Shown here: piece after piece, positions 1 to 8,238 of the stretch | Layout of the letters: every line of letters starts with the position of its first letter | Position numbering within the stretch: the stretch's first letter is position 1 | From: Mesorhizobium sp. M00.F.Ca.ET.216.01.1.1 | GTDB lineage: Bacteria > Pseudomonadota > Alphaproteobacteria > Rhizobiales > Rhizobiaceae | Assembly: GCF_004010325.2 (NCBI RefSeq) | Contig: NZ_SADR02000025.1 | Location: forward strand, 1 to 64,000 | Reading direction: 5' to 3' | DNA: 64,000 nt | Notes under the pieces: model-generated | Database searches by the model: none | What the model saw: the letters and a program-made list of their open reading frames with translations, nothing else | Told to the model about the DNA's origin: nothing | Translations under genes and position numbers: made by a program

Positions 1-108
1 AACCTCGTGCGATCAATCGACGACAAGCGAAGCATCAAGCTGCGCCGAAAGCGCGCTGCAAGAAACAACAAATACCTCGAACAGATCCTCCAACCTTCAA
101 TCCGTTAA
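1..108 (+). CDS. Possible 3' end of a coding region entering from the left
   Basis: The first frame is open from base 1 to a TAA at 106-108 and encodes a basic tail ending NNKYLEQILQPSIR. It may be the last 35 residues of a gene that begins before the window. I do not recognise the family and the stretch is too short to judge by codon use. It could equally be chance open frame. Confidence 0.25.
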   Translation, partial: NLVRSIDDKRSIKLRRKRAARNNKYLEQILQPSIR

Positions 109-123
109 CCCGGATTCAAAGCC

Positions 124-441
124 GTGGGCTATGGCTTGCTCCAGGATGCTCTTCCCCGCACGCGGCAAATGCGCCAGACTTGCCAAGCCTTTCTCGACAC
201 CTTCACCTCCGACGCCTTCCTGCGCGACTGGGGCCGGTCTTTCAGGGGCCGCGAGCAGATCGCACGCTGGAACCAGTCGGACAATATCGGCGTGCAGTCC
301 CAGCTCCGCATCGTCCGCATCGCGTCGGCGGATGGCGCCTATCGCGTCCGGATTGCCGTGAAAGGCAAAGGTTTCAACGGCGAAGGCGACATGACTTTCA
401 CGCTCGACGGCGATCTCATCTCGAGCCTAGTGATCGCCTGA
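124..441 (+). CDS. NTF2/SnoaL-like protein, probably N-terminally shortened
   Basis: The 105-residue product has the core of an NTF2-like (SnoaL) fold: a stretch around residues 20-50 (FLDTFTSDAFLRDWGRSFRG, then REQIARW) followed by a beta-rich C-terminus ending in DGDLISSLVIA. Such proteins are small cone-shaped enzymes or binding proteins, usually 110-140 aa. The only in-frame start is GTG with no clear ribosome-binding site, and a stop lies just upstream at 106-108. The usual first helix is therefore poorly represented, and the gene may be a truncated remnant. No specific substrate can be inferred. Confidence 0.5.
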   Translation: MGYGLLQDALPRTRQMRQTCQAFLDTFTSDAFLRDWGRSFRGREQIARWNQSDNIGVQSQLRIVRIASADGAYRVRIAVKGKGFNGEGDMTFTLDGDLISSLVIA

Positions 442-534
442 GAAACCAGCAGCACTCCTGGGAAGCGCGGGCTTCTGCTGCCGTGACGATCATGGTCTTC
501 CGCCTCGCTCCGGCACTGCCGCCACTCTGTCTTC

Positions 535-584
535 GAGCATCGGATTTTCTCAAACCGGTTCCCGCTTTTGGGTCCGATGGTCTC
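535..584. repeat. Rhizobial-type intergenic palindrome
   Basis: An imperfect inverted repeat with outer arms GAGCATCGGA and TCCGATGGTC surrounds a C/T-rich centre that includes AAACCGGTTCCCGC. It lies in the 277-bp gap before the siderophore-interacting protein gene. The form resembles the abundant extragenic palindromes of rhizobial genomes. I infer family membership from its appearance only. Confidence 0.55.
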
Positions 585-607
585 AAGCTCAGCCACTCCA
601 TAAAATA

Positions 608-622
608 TGATAACTTTCATCA
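608..622 (+). promoter_or_regulatory. Candidate iron-responsive (RirA/IRO) box upstream of the siderophore-interacting protein
   Basis: The sequence TGATAACTTTCATCA matches the rhizobial iron-responsive operator pattern TGA-N9-TCA exactly. It lies about 97 bp upstream of the siderophore-interacting protein start. A second exact match sits upstream of the TonB receptor (5205-5219), so the two divided units of the locus may share one regulator. Regulation by RirA is inferred. Confidence 0.55.
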
Positions 623-718
623 AGTTTCTATGGAAACACCGGTTTGGCTGTGGCATGCCGATAACGGCGCCGACGTCCTGTGGTGACTTCGCACCAACCG
701 GTATCGAAAGGCTGAACG

Positions 719-1798
719 ATGGATCAATTGAGCGCGCAGACACGTATCAGGGACGCTGCCATCAAGTCGGTGATGGACAGACTGCGCGCCGAGCACTGCG
801 AATTCGAGATCGACACCGGCGTTGCCGATCAATGGGAATTTCGCACGCATTACGGTTCGTTGAGCGCCAGGTTCGATGACGAAAGCGTGCTGATCCAGGT
901 CGCGGCGGAAGATGAAACCTGCCTCGCCTACATGAAAATGGCGGTGGCCGGCCATTTTTCGGAACATTTCGGCACGACGAAAGGTATACGCTGGCAAGGC
1001 GACGGTAGCGACGCCGGCACGCCGGTCTTCTTCCGCGAGATCACGGTGATGTCCTCGATGCGGATTTCTCCGCACATGCAGCGCGTCCGCTTTGCCGGCA
1101 ATGATCTCGGCCGGTTTGGCCGTGGTGGCCTGCATGTGCGGCTGCTGCTGCCGCCGCACGGCAGACAGCCGGTGTGGCCGACGACAGGCGCCGACGGCCT
1201 GCTGGCCTGGTCCTCGGGCGAGGATGCTCTCGTCGTCCGGGTCTACACGATCCGGGCGCTGGATGCCGCAAGCGGCTGGCTCGATGTCGATTTCGTCCTT
1301 CACCCCGGCAGGGAGACGCCGGCCGCGGCTTTCGCGGAAAAGGCGTTTCCGGGCGAGGTCATCGGCATGATTGGACCTGGCGGTGGCGGCGTGCCCGAAG
1401 CGGAGAACCTGCTTCTGCTCGGCGACGAAACCGCTCTTCCCGCCATTGGCAGAATCCTGGAGCATCTCTCGCCGTCAACCCGCGCCGAGGCGCTCATCGA
1501 AGTCGATGGCCCCGAAGACCGGGTATCGCTGGCCACGGGGAAGAACATCGACATTACCTGGCTTTATCGGCATGGGCGCGAGGCCGGTACTGCCGGACTG
1601 CTGCCGACGGTCCTGCGGCAGCGGAACCGCATGGCGCTTCCGGGCTATGTATGGGCCGGATGCGAGTTTGGCGATTTTCGCGAGATCCGCAAGATCGTCC
1701 GCAAGGAGTGGGGCTTACCGCGCGACCGGCATCTGGTCACCGCCTACTGGCGCCGCGGGGCGCAAGGCGAGGACGGGGCGGACGGCGGCGAGGAATAG
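719..1798 (+). CDS. Siderophore-interacting protein (ferric-siderophore reductase) with N-terminal DUF2218
   Basis: The 359-aa product has two parts. Residues 8-97 match the DUF2218 pattern (MDRLRAEHCEFEI, then HYGSL). Residues 105-350 match the SIP flavoreductase family, with the FAD-contacting motif VRVYTIR at 173-179 and the LLLGDETALPAIGR segment that begins the nucleotide-binding half. SIP proteins use NAD(P)H and FAD to reduce ferric siderophores in the cytoplasm and so release iron. An AAAGG-like ribosome site precedes the ATG. The gene converges on the transporter/receptor pair with a 26-bp gap, and a TGA-N9-TCA box lies upstream. Together they form a ferric-siderophore uptake-and-release locus. 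Confidence 0.85.
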   Translation: MDQLSAQTRIRDAAIKSVMDRLRAEHCEFEIDTGVADQWEFRTHYGSLSARFDDESVLIQVAAEDETCLAYMKMAVAGHFSEHFGTTKGIRWQGDGSDAGTPVFFREITVMSSMRISPHMQRVRFAGNDLGRFGRGGLHVRLLLPPHGRQPVWPTTGADGLLAWSSGEDALVVRVYTIRALDAASGWLDVDFVLHPGRETPAAAFAEKAFPGEVIGMIGPGGGGVPEAENLLLLGDETALPAIGRILEHLSPSTRAEALIEVDGPEDRVSLATGKNIDITWLYRHGREAGTAGLLPTVLRQRNRMALPGYVWAGCEFGDFREIRKIVRKEWGLPRDRHLVTAYWRRGAQGEDGADGGEE

Positions 1799-1824
1799 TG
1801 CGCGCCGACGGACGCGGCGCGCAG

Positions 1825-3042
1825 TCAGCGACGGTCGGATACAATGGCAATTGCAGGCACCGCCAGCAGCGCGACCGCGCCTGCGCCGGCAAAGAATGCG
1901 CCATAGCCGAAATACTGCGCTGCGTAGCCCGCCACGATCCCGCCCGCCATACTCACCAGGGCGTCCATGCACTGGAAGAGCGTGAAGTCCACGCCGGCCT
2001 GCTTCGGGTCCGACCAGCGCATGAACTGCGCGTAAAGCGCCACGAAACCAAGCGCCATGAAGCCCGATGAGCTGAGCATAGCGACGGCTATCAGGATGGT
2101 GGTCGAGAAGCCGCCAAGAAGGTCGAAAACCGAAAAGAAGAGCAGCGATCCGGCCTGCAGGATGAGCGCCAGAATCAGCACGTTGCGGGTGCCGCACCAC
2201 CTGACGAGAGCGCCGCCGGCGAGTGCTGCCGCGATGCCGACGAACATGCTGGCGACGCCGTTCACCAGCCCGACTGTGGAGAGATCGAGCCCGGCGTCGA
2301 TCAGGAACGGGCCAAGCATGGCCAGTCCCGCCTTCTGGGCCACGACGTAGATCGCCGACGCGGCAAGGCCGCGCCGAATTTCGGGACGCCGCAATGCGCC
2401 GGCGAGCGAGGGAACGTGCGGTCGCGTCTCGTCGTGCGTCCGGTTGGTCGCGCCGAGCAGGAAGGGAAGACCGAGCAGCAGGAGCAGGGCGGCCATGGCC
2501 CAGACGGCGATCCGCCAGCCATAGGCGTCGACCAGAAACAGGAACAAGCCCGCGCCGATAGCGGAGCCGAGATAGGCGCCGCCGACCTGCGCGGCATTGC
2601 CCCAGCCGTGGTTTTCCTTTGCGAGGCTTTGCACTGCAAAACCATCGCAGGCGATGTCGACCGTGGCGGCGGCGAAGGCGACAATGGTCAGGCAGGCCAG
2701 GACCGGCCACCATGCGGCCGCGCCGAGCGCGCCGACCTCCCACAGTCCGGCGACGGACACCAGGCCGCCAGCGGCGACGATCGTGCCGGTGCGCGCCTTC
2801 CCCACCGGTGGAAGGCGATAGCGCTCGATCGCCGGCGACCACAGGAATTTGAGCGCCCATGGCAGCGCTATAAGTGAAACCAGGCCGATCCGATCGAGCG
2901 GCAAGCCCTGGTCGCGCATGACGGCAGGCAGGCCCGTCCAGGTGATGCCGCCGATCACGCTCTGCGCGACATAGAGGCCGCCGATCGCCAGCACGACGGC
3001 GACAGGCGACGAGGATGCCCGATCCGAAACGACGGTGGACAT
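1825..3042 (-). CDS. MFS siderophore transporter, RhtX/FptX type
   Basis: A 405-aa hydrophobic protein with about 12 membrane segments. The motif pattern (GLPAVMRDQGLPLDRIGL near the N-terminus, ALKFLWSP in the first loop, ATVDIACDGFAVQ mid-protein) is that of RhtX/FptX single-component inner-membrane importers for ferric siderophores. The start is set at the ATG that overlaps the receptor stop codon (TGATG), which gives the usual family length; an upstream extension would run into the receptor. Tight coupling to the TonB receptor suggests that it carries the same ferric siderophore from periplasm to cytoplasm. The particular siderophore is unknown. Confidence 0.8.
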   Translation of the reverse strand: MSTVVSDRASSSPVAVVLAIGGLYVAQSVIGGITWTGLPAVMRDQGLPLDRIGLVSLIALPWALKFLWSPAIERYRLPPVGKARTGTIVAAGGLVSVAGLWEVGALGAAAWWPVLACLTIVAFAAATVDIACDGFAVQSLAKENHGWGNAAQVGGAYLGSAIGAGLFLFLVDAYGWRIAVWAMAALLLLLGLPFLLGATNRTHDETRPHVPSLAGALRRPEIRRGLAASAIYVVAQKAGLAMLGPFLIDAGLDLSTVGLVNGVASMFVGIAAALAGGALVRWCGTRNVLILALILQAGSLLFFSVFDLLGGFSTTILIAVAMLSSSGFMALGFVALYAQFMRWSDPKQAGVDFTLFQCMDALVSMAGGIVAGYAAQYFGYGAFFAGAGAVALLAVPAIAIVSDRR

Positions 3043-5153
3043 CAGAAACGATAACGCAAGCTGGCGAACAGCGAGCGGCCTTCGTCGCGATAGCAATAGC
3101 CGGCCGAGCAGATGGTCTTCTGATTGTCGAACAGGTTCTTGGCGTTGACCTGCAGCTTCACGCCCTCGAGGTCGGGGTTGCGGTAGCCGAAATCGTAGGA
3201 GAGCGAGGCGTCGACGAAGGCGCGCGCCTCATTCTTGAAGGTGTTGGTGTCGTCGCCGTAGCTGCTGCTGGCGACGCGAACGCCTGTGCCCAGCCCGAGG
3301 CCCTCCAGCGTGCCGTTCTCGAACTGATAGTGGCCCCAGAGCGACAAGATGTGATTTGGCGTCGCCGACAGTTCCTTGCCCACGGTTCCTTCGGCGCCGC
3401 GTTCGATTTTCACACGCAGATAAGTGTAGGAGGCGATGACGCTGAAGCCATTATCGAGGGAGGCATCGGCTTCCACTTCGACGCCACGCGAGTTCAGGTC
3501 GAGCTGACGCTGCTTGTTGATGCCGGTCGAGGCGTCGAACACGACGCCATCCTTCTGGTCGATATCGAACAGGGCGGCGCTGACGGTCGCGTTATAGTCC
3601 GGGATTTCGTATTTGACGCCGATTTCCCCCTGCGTCGCGATGGTCGGACGGGCGACGCGCGCGATGTCGCTGCTGACGTCGTCATAGACAAAACCGATGT
3701 TGGGCGAGAACGACGTCGAATAGTTGACATAGGGGGTGATGCCCCATTCGGTCAGATAGGACAGGCCGAGCCGGCCGGAGAAAGCGCTGTCGTCCTGCTT
3801 GGACTTGGTGAAGTCGGCGGCGGTGGAGGTGGTGTCGACCCAATCGTAGCGACCGCTGGCGAACAGGGTGAAATCGTTCCACTCCATCTGGTCATGCAGG
3901 TAGATGCCGAGCTGGTTCATCTCCTGCCCGCCGAGGTGGGGAACCGGCGCGGCCTTTATGTCGTCGACGGAGACATAGGACAGCCCGCTGCCGGCATCAT
4001 AGTCGGACCAGGCGTAGTCGACGCCGCCTACCGCCGTGTGCCTGACCGGGCCTGTGTCGAACTCAAACTGCGCCATGTTATCGACGACGAAGTTCTTCAT
4101 GTTCTCGGTGTAGTGGCCCCAGTAGCGCTGCAGCGGCTGATCTGGATCGATCGAATAGTGACCGCTATATTCGATGTCGGCGTCGACAGCGTTGTAGCGC
4201 AGGTTCTGCCGGACCGTCAGCACGTCGTTGAAGCGATGCTCGAACTCGTAGCCGATGCGGCCTTGGCTCTGGGCAAAGTCGTTCCAGGCGGGATCGCCCT
4301 CGTAGATGTCCGACAGGGCGCCATAGACCGGGTTATAGAACGCAGCAGTGCCGCCGGTTACGGATTTCGAATACTCGCCGAGGATGGTCAGCTTGGTATC
4401 GTCGTCTGGCTTGAACGTGACCGCCGGCGCCAGATAGATCTTGTCGTCGGGATAGCCGGGCAGTTCGGTGTCGCTTTTGCGGCCAAGGCTGGTGAAGCGG
4501 TAGAGGATGCTGCCGTCCTCATTTACCGGGCCTGAAGCGTCAAGCCCGGCCTGAAAGCGATTGTGTTCGCCCATCAGCATTTCGACTTCGCGGTACTGTT
4601 CCTCCTTGGGGCGCTTGGTGACGAGGTTGACGATGCCGCCCGGGCCGCTGACGCCATAGAGTGAGGATGCGGGACCTTTCAGGATGGTGACGCCCTCGAT
4701 GCCGTAAGGCTCCGTCTTGAACCAGGCCGAGGGCCCGTTGTACTGGCGCAGCCCGTCGCGGAACATGCCGTTATAGAAGGCCTGGAAGCCGCGCAGGAAG
4801 AAGGCATCGTAGCGGGTGTCGAAGCCGAAGCTGTTGGGATTGGCGCTGGCCGTATAGCCGAGCGACTCGTTCAACGTGCGCGGCTTCTGGTCCTCGATCT
4901 GCTTCTGCGTCACCACCGAAATGGCCTGCGGGATCCTGACGATCGGCGTATCGATCTTGGTGCCGATGCGGTCTTTCTTGGCGACGTAGCCATCCTGTAC
5001 CAGGATCTCGTCGCTCTCGGCGTTTACCGATATCTTCTCGAGGACGGTGACATTTCCGGCGTCCTGGGCGCGGGCCGGCCCGGACTGGCCGAGCATCGCA
5101 GCGCTGCCCAGCAATGTTATCCCCAAGCGCCATGTCGTCGGCCGCGTCCGCAT
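3042..5153 (-). CDS. TonB-dependent ferric-siderophore receptor
   Basis: The 703-aa outer-membrane receptor begins with a signal peptide (about 30 residues, cleavage near ARAQDAG). A plug domain follows (IPQAISVVTQKQIED, then EGVTILKGPASSLYGVSGPGGIVNL), then a 22-strand type barrel ending in the expected C-terminal Phe (SLRYRF). The hydroxamate-type FhuA/FoxA/FhuE group is the closest match by plug signature. The start was chosen at ATG 5153 because GGAG lies just upstream. A longer reading from 5201 would run over the iron-box region. It is translationally coupled to the MFS transporter. A TGA-N9-TCA box upstream suggests induction under iron limitation. Confidence 0.88.
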   Translation of the reverse strand: MRTRPTTWRLGITLLGSAAMLGQSGPARAQDAGNVTVLEKISVNAESDEILVQDGYVAKKDRIGTKIDTPIVRIPQAISVVTQKQIEDQKPRTLNESLGYTASANPNSFGFDTRYDAFFLRGFQAFYNGMFRDGLRQYNGPSAWFKTEPYGIEGVTILKGPASSLYGVSGPGGIVNLVTKRPKEEQYREVEMLMGEHNRFQAGLDASGPVNEDGSILYRFTSLGRKSDTELPGYPDDKIYLAPAVTFKPDDDTKLTILGEYSKSVTGGTAAFYNPVYGALSDIYEGDPAWNDFAQSQGRIGYEFEHRFNDVLTVRQNLRYNAVDADIEYSGHYSIDPDQPLQRYWGHYTENMKNFVVDNMAQFEFDTGPVRHTAVGGVDYAWSDYDAGSGLSYVSVDDIKAAPVPHLGGQEMNQLGIYLHDQMEWNDFTLFASGRYDWVDTTSTAADFTKSKQDDSAFSGRLGLSYLTEWGITPYVNYSTSFSPNIGFVYDDVSSDIARVARPTIATQGEIGVKYEIPDYNATVSAALFDIDQKDGVVFDASTGINKQRQLDLNSRGVEVEADASLDNGFSVIASYTYLRVKIERGAEGTVGKELSATPNHILSLWGHYQFENGTLEGLGLGTGVRVASSSYGDDTNTFKNEARAFVDASLSYDFGYRNPDLEGVKLQVNAKNLFDNQKTICSAGYCYRDEGRSLFASLRYRF

Positions 5154-5204
5154 CAACTCGTCTCCATCGTCCGTGCAGAATTTGCCGTGACGCGCTCTCA
5201 AATT

Positions 5205-5219
5205 TGAGTATTTGAGTCA
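5205..5219 (-). promoter_or_regulatory. Candidate iron-responsive (RirA/IRO) box upstream of the TonB receptor
   Basis: TGAGTATTTGAGTCA is an exact TGA-N9-TCA element 52 bp upstream of the receptor ATG. It overlaps a perfect 12-bp palindrome, CTCAAATTTGAG (5197-5208), and a direct repeat of TTTGAGT. The clustering suggests an operator. RirA or Irr control is inferred from the motif and the downstream gene. Confidence 0.65.
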
Positions 5220-5325
5220 AGTTATTTTTTGCGGTTTGCGCTCAGGCTGGTTGGTGCTGTCGCCGGGCAGCAAGGCGGGCCCGACGAAACCACGCTGCGA
5301 ACTCAGGAGAGGATGCGGCGGGTTC

Positions 5326-6414
5326 TTATTGCTTCACACTTTTCGCCACTAGCTTCGCCACGCTCGGCCCGACCAGCAGCACGACGAGGAAGCGGGCCGA
5401 CTGCAGCGCCATGACGAAGGAGATGTCGACGTGCTGCGCGGCGGCGGCGATGATGGCGACGCTGTCCACGCCGCCGGGGCTGGTTGCAAGGTAGGCGGTC
5501 AGTGGGTCGATGCCGAGCAGGCGACTGATGATGAAGCCGAGGCCGCCGCAAAAGGCGATCAGCACGACGATCGAGCCGATGATCTGCGGCAGCGCCCGCG
5601 TCGCGTGGCGCAGGATAGGCCGCGTGAAGTTCAACCCGATCGACCAGCCGACCAAGGTATAGCTGAGTGCCAGCAGCCAATGCGGCAACTGCATCGTCAC
5701 GCCGAGCCCGAGATGGACCGCGGCGCCGAAAATGAAAGTGCCGAGGAAGACGGGCGACGGCAGCCTAAGCACTTTTCCGAGCAGGCTGCCGACCAGCGCC
5801 ACGCCGAGCGTCGCGGCGAAGGCTGCCGGCTGGATCGGCGGGAACCAGACGACGGCCGGGATCTCGATACCCGATGTGTCGACCCACATCCTGGCGATCA
5901 GGGCCGCTGTCATCGAGACGAAGATGACGCGCAGATATTGCATGAAAGCGACTAGGCGCTGGTCGGCGCCGAAGGCACCGGCCATCAGCACCATGGCGGT
6001 GGCCGCACCCGGCGATGAGCCCCAGACCGCGGTGGTGCCGGGCAGGATACGCCAGCGGCTGATCAGCCAGCCGAGCAGGCTGGATGCGGCGACTGTCGCC
6101 ACCACGGCGCCGAGGAACAGCGGCCATTCCTTGTAGAAGACCGGAAAGATGCCGGCGGAGATCGAGCCGGCGACAAGGCAGCCGACGACTGCCTGGGCCG
6201 AGCCGAACAGAGGGCGCGGGACGCGCACTGTAGCGCCGTTGGTGCCGGCGACGATGGCCGCGAGCATCGGTCCGATCAGCAGCGCCGCGGGCAGGGCGGC
6301 GAATTCCAGCGCGCCAGCGAACAGGATGGAAACAATCAGGATGGCCAGCCATTGCCAGACCTTGTGTATCCGCGCCATGCGCTCAACGGTCGACTGGTCT
6401 GGCAAGGAATCCAT
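5326..6414 (-). CDS. AbrB-family integral membrane protein (PF05145)
   Basis: A 362-aa polytopic protein with about ten hydrophobic segments in two similar halves, as expected for the AbrB duplication family. The repeated signature is visible as LPGTTAVWGSSPGAATAMVLMA in the first half and ATSPGGVDSVAIIAAA in the second. Members are often mislabelled as ammonia monooxygenase or transcriptional regulators. They are membrane proteins of uncertain transport function. The gene stands alone on this strand, 172 bp from the receptor start on one side and 76 bp from the ABM gene on the other. Confidence 0.75.
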   Translation of the reverse strand: MDSLPDQSTVERMARIHKVWQWLAILIVSILFAGALEFAALPAALLIGPMLAAIVAGTNGATVRVPRPLFGSAQAVVGCLVAGSISAGIFPVFYKEWPLFLGAVVATVAASSLLGWLISRWRILPGTTAVWGSSPGAATAMVLMAGAFGADQRLVAFMQYLRVIFVSMTAALIARMWVDTSGIEIPAVVWFPPIQPAAFAATLGVALVGSLLGKVLRLPSPVFLGTFIFGAAVHLGLGVTMQLPHWLLALSYTLVGWSIGLNFTRPILRHATRALPQIIGSIVVLIAFCGGLGFIISRLLGIDPLTAYLATSPGGVDSVAIIAAAAQHVDISFVMALQSARFLVVLLVGPSVAKLVAKSVKQ

Positions 6415-6490
6415 ATTTTGCTCTTAGCTCCGAAGAGCGAAGATGCGAACCCCGCGGCGGCAAAAAAGGTTGGTTGCTTCCGCCTCGGGG

Positions 6491-6799
6491 TCAGTCCGTT
6501 TTGACAGGAGGCAGGCCGAAGCCGCCAACGGGACGGGTCTCAACCTGGAATTCAAAACCGGCGATGATCGGTCGCGCCTTGGCGATCGCCGCCTGGACTT
6601 CGGGCAGTTGCAGCGAAGCCTTGTGGCTCTCGGCGTCGGTCCACACTTCGGTCACCCATATGGCGTCGACGTCTGCCGGGTCCTTGGCGATGACATAGCT
6701 CAGGCAGCCCGGCAGCGCGCCAGTGCTGGCGAGCAGGACGTCCATGATCGCGTCGCGCTGGCCGCGCGCCGCCCGCATCTTGCCGATCAGTCCGTACAT
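6491..6799 (-). CDS. Antibiotic biosynthesis monooxygenase (ABM) domain protein
   Basis: A 102-aa single-domain protein with the ferredoxin-like ABM pattern: MYGLIGKMRAARGQRDAIM at the start, PGCLSYVIAKDPADVDAIWV in the middle, and WTDAESHKASL before the last strand. ABM proteins are small dimeric cofactor-free oxygenases or putative quinol/peroxide-modifying enzymes. It is the last of three same-strand genes (DsrE-like, SDR, ABM). The spacing allows co-transcription with the SDR. No substrate can be assigned. Confidence 0.75.
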   Translation of the reverse strand: MYGLIGKMRAARGQRDAIMDVLLASTGALPGCLSYVIAKDPADVDAIWVTEVWTDAESHKASLQLPEVQAAIAKARPIIAGFEFQVETRPVGGFGLPPVKTD

Positions 6800-6847
6800 T
6801 CCCTTTGCTCCCTTGGGTTGCGCGACAAGGAGTATGCAGATCGCCGC

Positions 6848-7678
6848 TCAAGGCATCAACTGGCCACCATTCACCTCGATCACCTGGCCGGTGATGTAAC
6901 CGCTCAAAAGGTCCGACGAGAGAAACAGATAGGCGCCGACGCAGTCTTCGGCCGTGCCGGCACGGCCCTGCGGAATGGTGGCCACCATGCCCTTCATCTG
7001 CTCGTCGGTCGAATAGCGCTCGTGGAACGGGGTGGCGATGGTGCCGGGCGCCACAGCATTGACGCGAATGCCGAAGCCGATCAGTTCCTTGGCCATGCCG
7101 CGCGTTACGTTGGAGACGAAGGCCTTGGCCGAGCCATAGAGGCCGGCGCCGCCACCGGCGCCGTTGCGCGCGGCGATCGACGAGGTGTTGACGATGAAGC
7201 CGCCCTGGCGCTTCAGCCACGGCATCGCCTTCCGCGAGGCGGTGAGCACCGAGCGGGCGTTGAGGTTCATCACCGCGTCGTAATGCGCCTCGGTCTGCTC
7301 GGCATAGGGCACGCGGCCGAGCATGCCGCCGGCATTGTTGACCAGGCCGTCGAGGCGGCCAAAATGTTGCGCACTGTCCTCGACGACCCGCTCGACATCG
7401 GCGGGAGCCGAGAAATCGCCCTGGGTCAGGAACACCTCGCCGCCGCTGTCGCGAATGGTCCCGGCCAGGTTTTCGGCGGCCGCCCGGCTTGAATTGTAAT
7501 GCAGCGCGACGCGGCATTTCTGGGCGGCGTAGGCAAGTGCGAGCGCGGCGCCGATACCGGTCGATGCGCCGGTGACCAGCACCGCCTTGCCGGCGAGGTC
7601 TGGGATGACCAAGGTGGGGGTGACAAGGGTGGTCGTGGTGGCTGGCACTTTTGGTCCTCCGGGATTTTTGCCCGTCAT
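6848..7678 (-). CDS. Short-chain dehydrogenase/reductase (SDR)
   Basis: The 276-aa product has all classical SDR landmarks: the NAD(P) glycine motif VTGASTGIG, NNAGG, the catalytic Ser in VNTSS, and the YGSAK Tyr/Lys pair. Its C-terminal part ends VIEVNGGQLMP. The start at 7678 follows a GAGGG-type ribosome site; a longer open frame reaches 8119 only by running antisense of frame through the DsrE gene. The first 28 residues (Thr/Val-rich) are not part of the fold, so an internal start is possible. The substrate is unknown. It lies between the ABM and DsrE-like genes. Confidence 0.82.
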   Translation of the reverse strand: MTGKNPGGPKVPATTTTLVTPTLVIPDLAGKAVLVTGASTGIGAALALAYAAQKCRVALHYNSSRAAAENLAGTIRDSGGEVFLTQGDFSAPADVERVVEDSAQHFGRLDGLVNNAGGMLGRVPYAEQTEAHYDAVMNLNARSVLTASRKAMPWLKRQGGFIVNTSSIAARNGAGGGAGLYGSAKAFVSNVTRGMAKELIGFGIRVNAVAPGTIATPFHERYSTDEQMKGMVATIPQGRAGTAEDCVGAYLFLSSDLLSGYITGQVIEVNGGQLMP

Positions 7679-7703
7679 TCGTAGGCCCTCGCCGCCGTCA
7701 CGT

Positions 7704-8141
7704 TCAAGGCCTGATATAGACATAGCCCTGGCGTTGCAGTTCGGCGAGCTTGACGACGCCGCCGTTCTCGGCGGCGTCGAAGCCGTCGAGCAGGTCGGCC
7801 AGCGAGATATCCATGCCGTGCATGGTGTTGGCGCAAGCGTGTGGGCTGAGCCCTTCCTGGACAAGCCCAGCGAAACGCCCGGAAACCGCGGCGGATATAC
7901 CCTTGGACTTGAAGGCGGCAAGGGCCGGACCATGCACGACGAGGGCGATGTCGACATTGCCGCCGGTGCCTTCATAGTGGTTCTTGATGTTGCCGAGCAC
8001 GAAATTGACTTTGTCGAGATCGCTGAGGTGATAGGCGACCTTTTGCCTTTCCTCTTCCACGGCTGCCGCCTTGACCTGGCGTAGCCCAAAAAGGCCAGCG
8101 GCTCCGGCAAGACCCGCACGGAAAATGTCGCGGCGTCGCAT
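7704..8141 (-). CDS. Exported DsrE-family protein with Tat-like signal
   Basis: The 145-aa product starts MRRRDIFRAGLAGAAGLFGL, a twin-arginine-type signal, followed by a DsrE/DsrF-like domain: DLDKVNFVLGNIKNHYEG, then ALVVHGPALAAF, and the cysteine in SPHACANTMHGM. Periplasmic DsrE-like proteins are small sulfur-relay or binding proteins. The single Cys at the conserved site would be the relay residue if it acts this way. The start is set by a strong GGAGGGG site six bases upstream of ATG 8141. It is the first gene of a possible DsrE-SDR-ABM unit. Confidence 0.72.
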   Translation of the reverse strand: MRRRDIFRAGLAGAAGLFGLRQVKAAAVEEERQKVAYHLSDLDKVNFVLGNIKNHYEGTGGNVDIALVVHGPALAAFKSKGISAAVSGRFAGLVQEGLSPHACANTMHGMDISLADLLDGFDAAENGGVVKLAELQRQGYVYIRP

Positions 8142-8238
8142 GACTTCCCCTCCTGTTGCCGGCCTCACAAATTGCGTGGCCTCGGTACCGATCCTAGCAT
8201 AAATTGACGCCGCGTCGTGTCGATGCGAGGAGGGGAAC

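Noticed and set aside
3015..4535. 506-codon open frame on the plus strand
   Set aside because: It lies wholly antisense to the TonB receptor and has low-complexity Val/Asp/Gly-rich translation without domains. The receptor frame is clearly the real gene.
5201..5201. Upstream ATG as start of the TonB receptor
   Set aside because: It would place the first 16 codons next to the iron-box region without a good ribosome site. ATG 5153 has GGAG upstream and begins a normal signal peptide.
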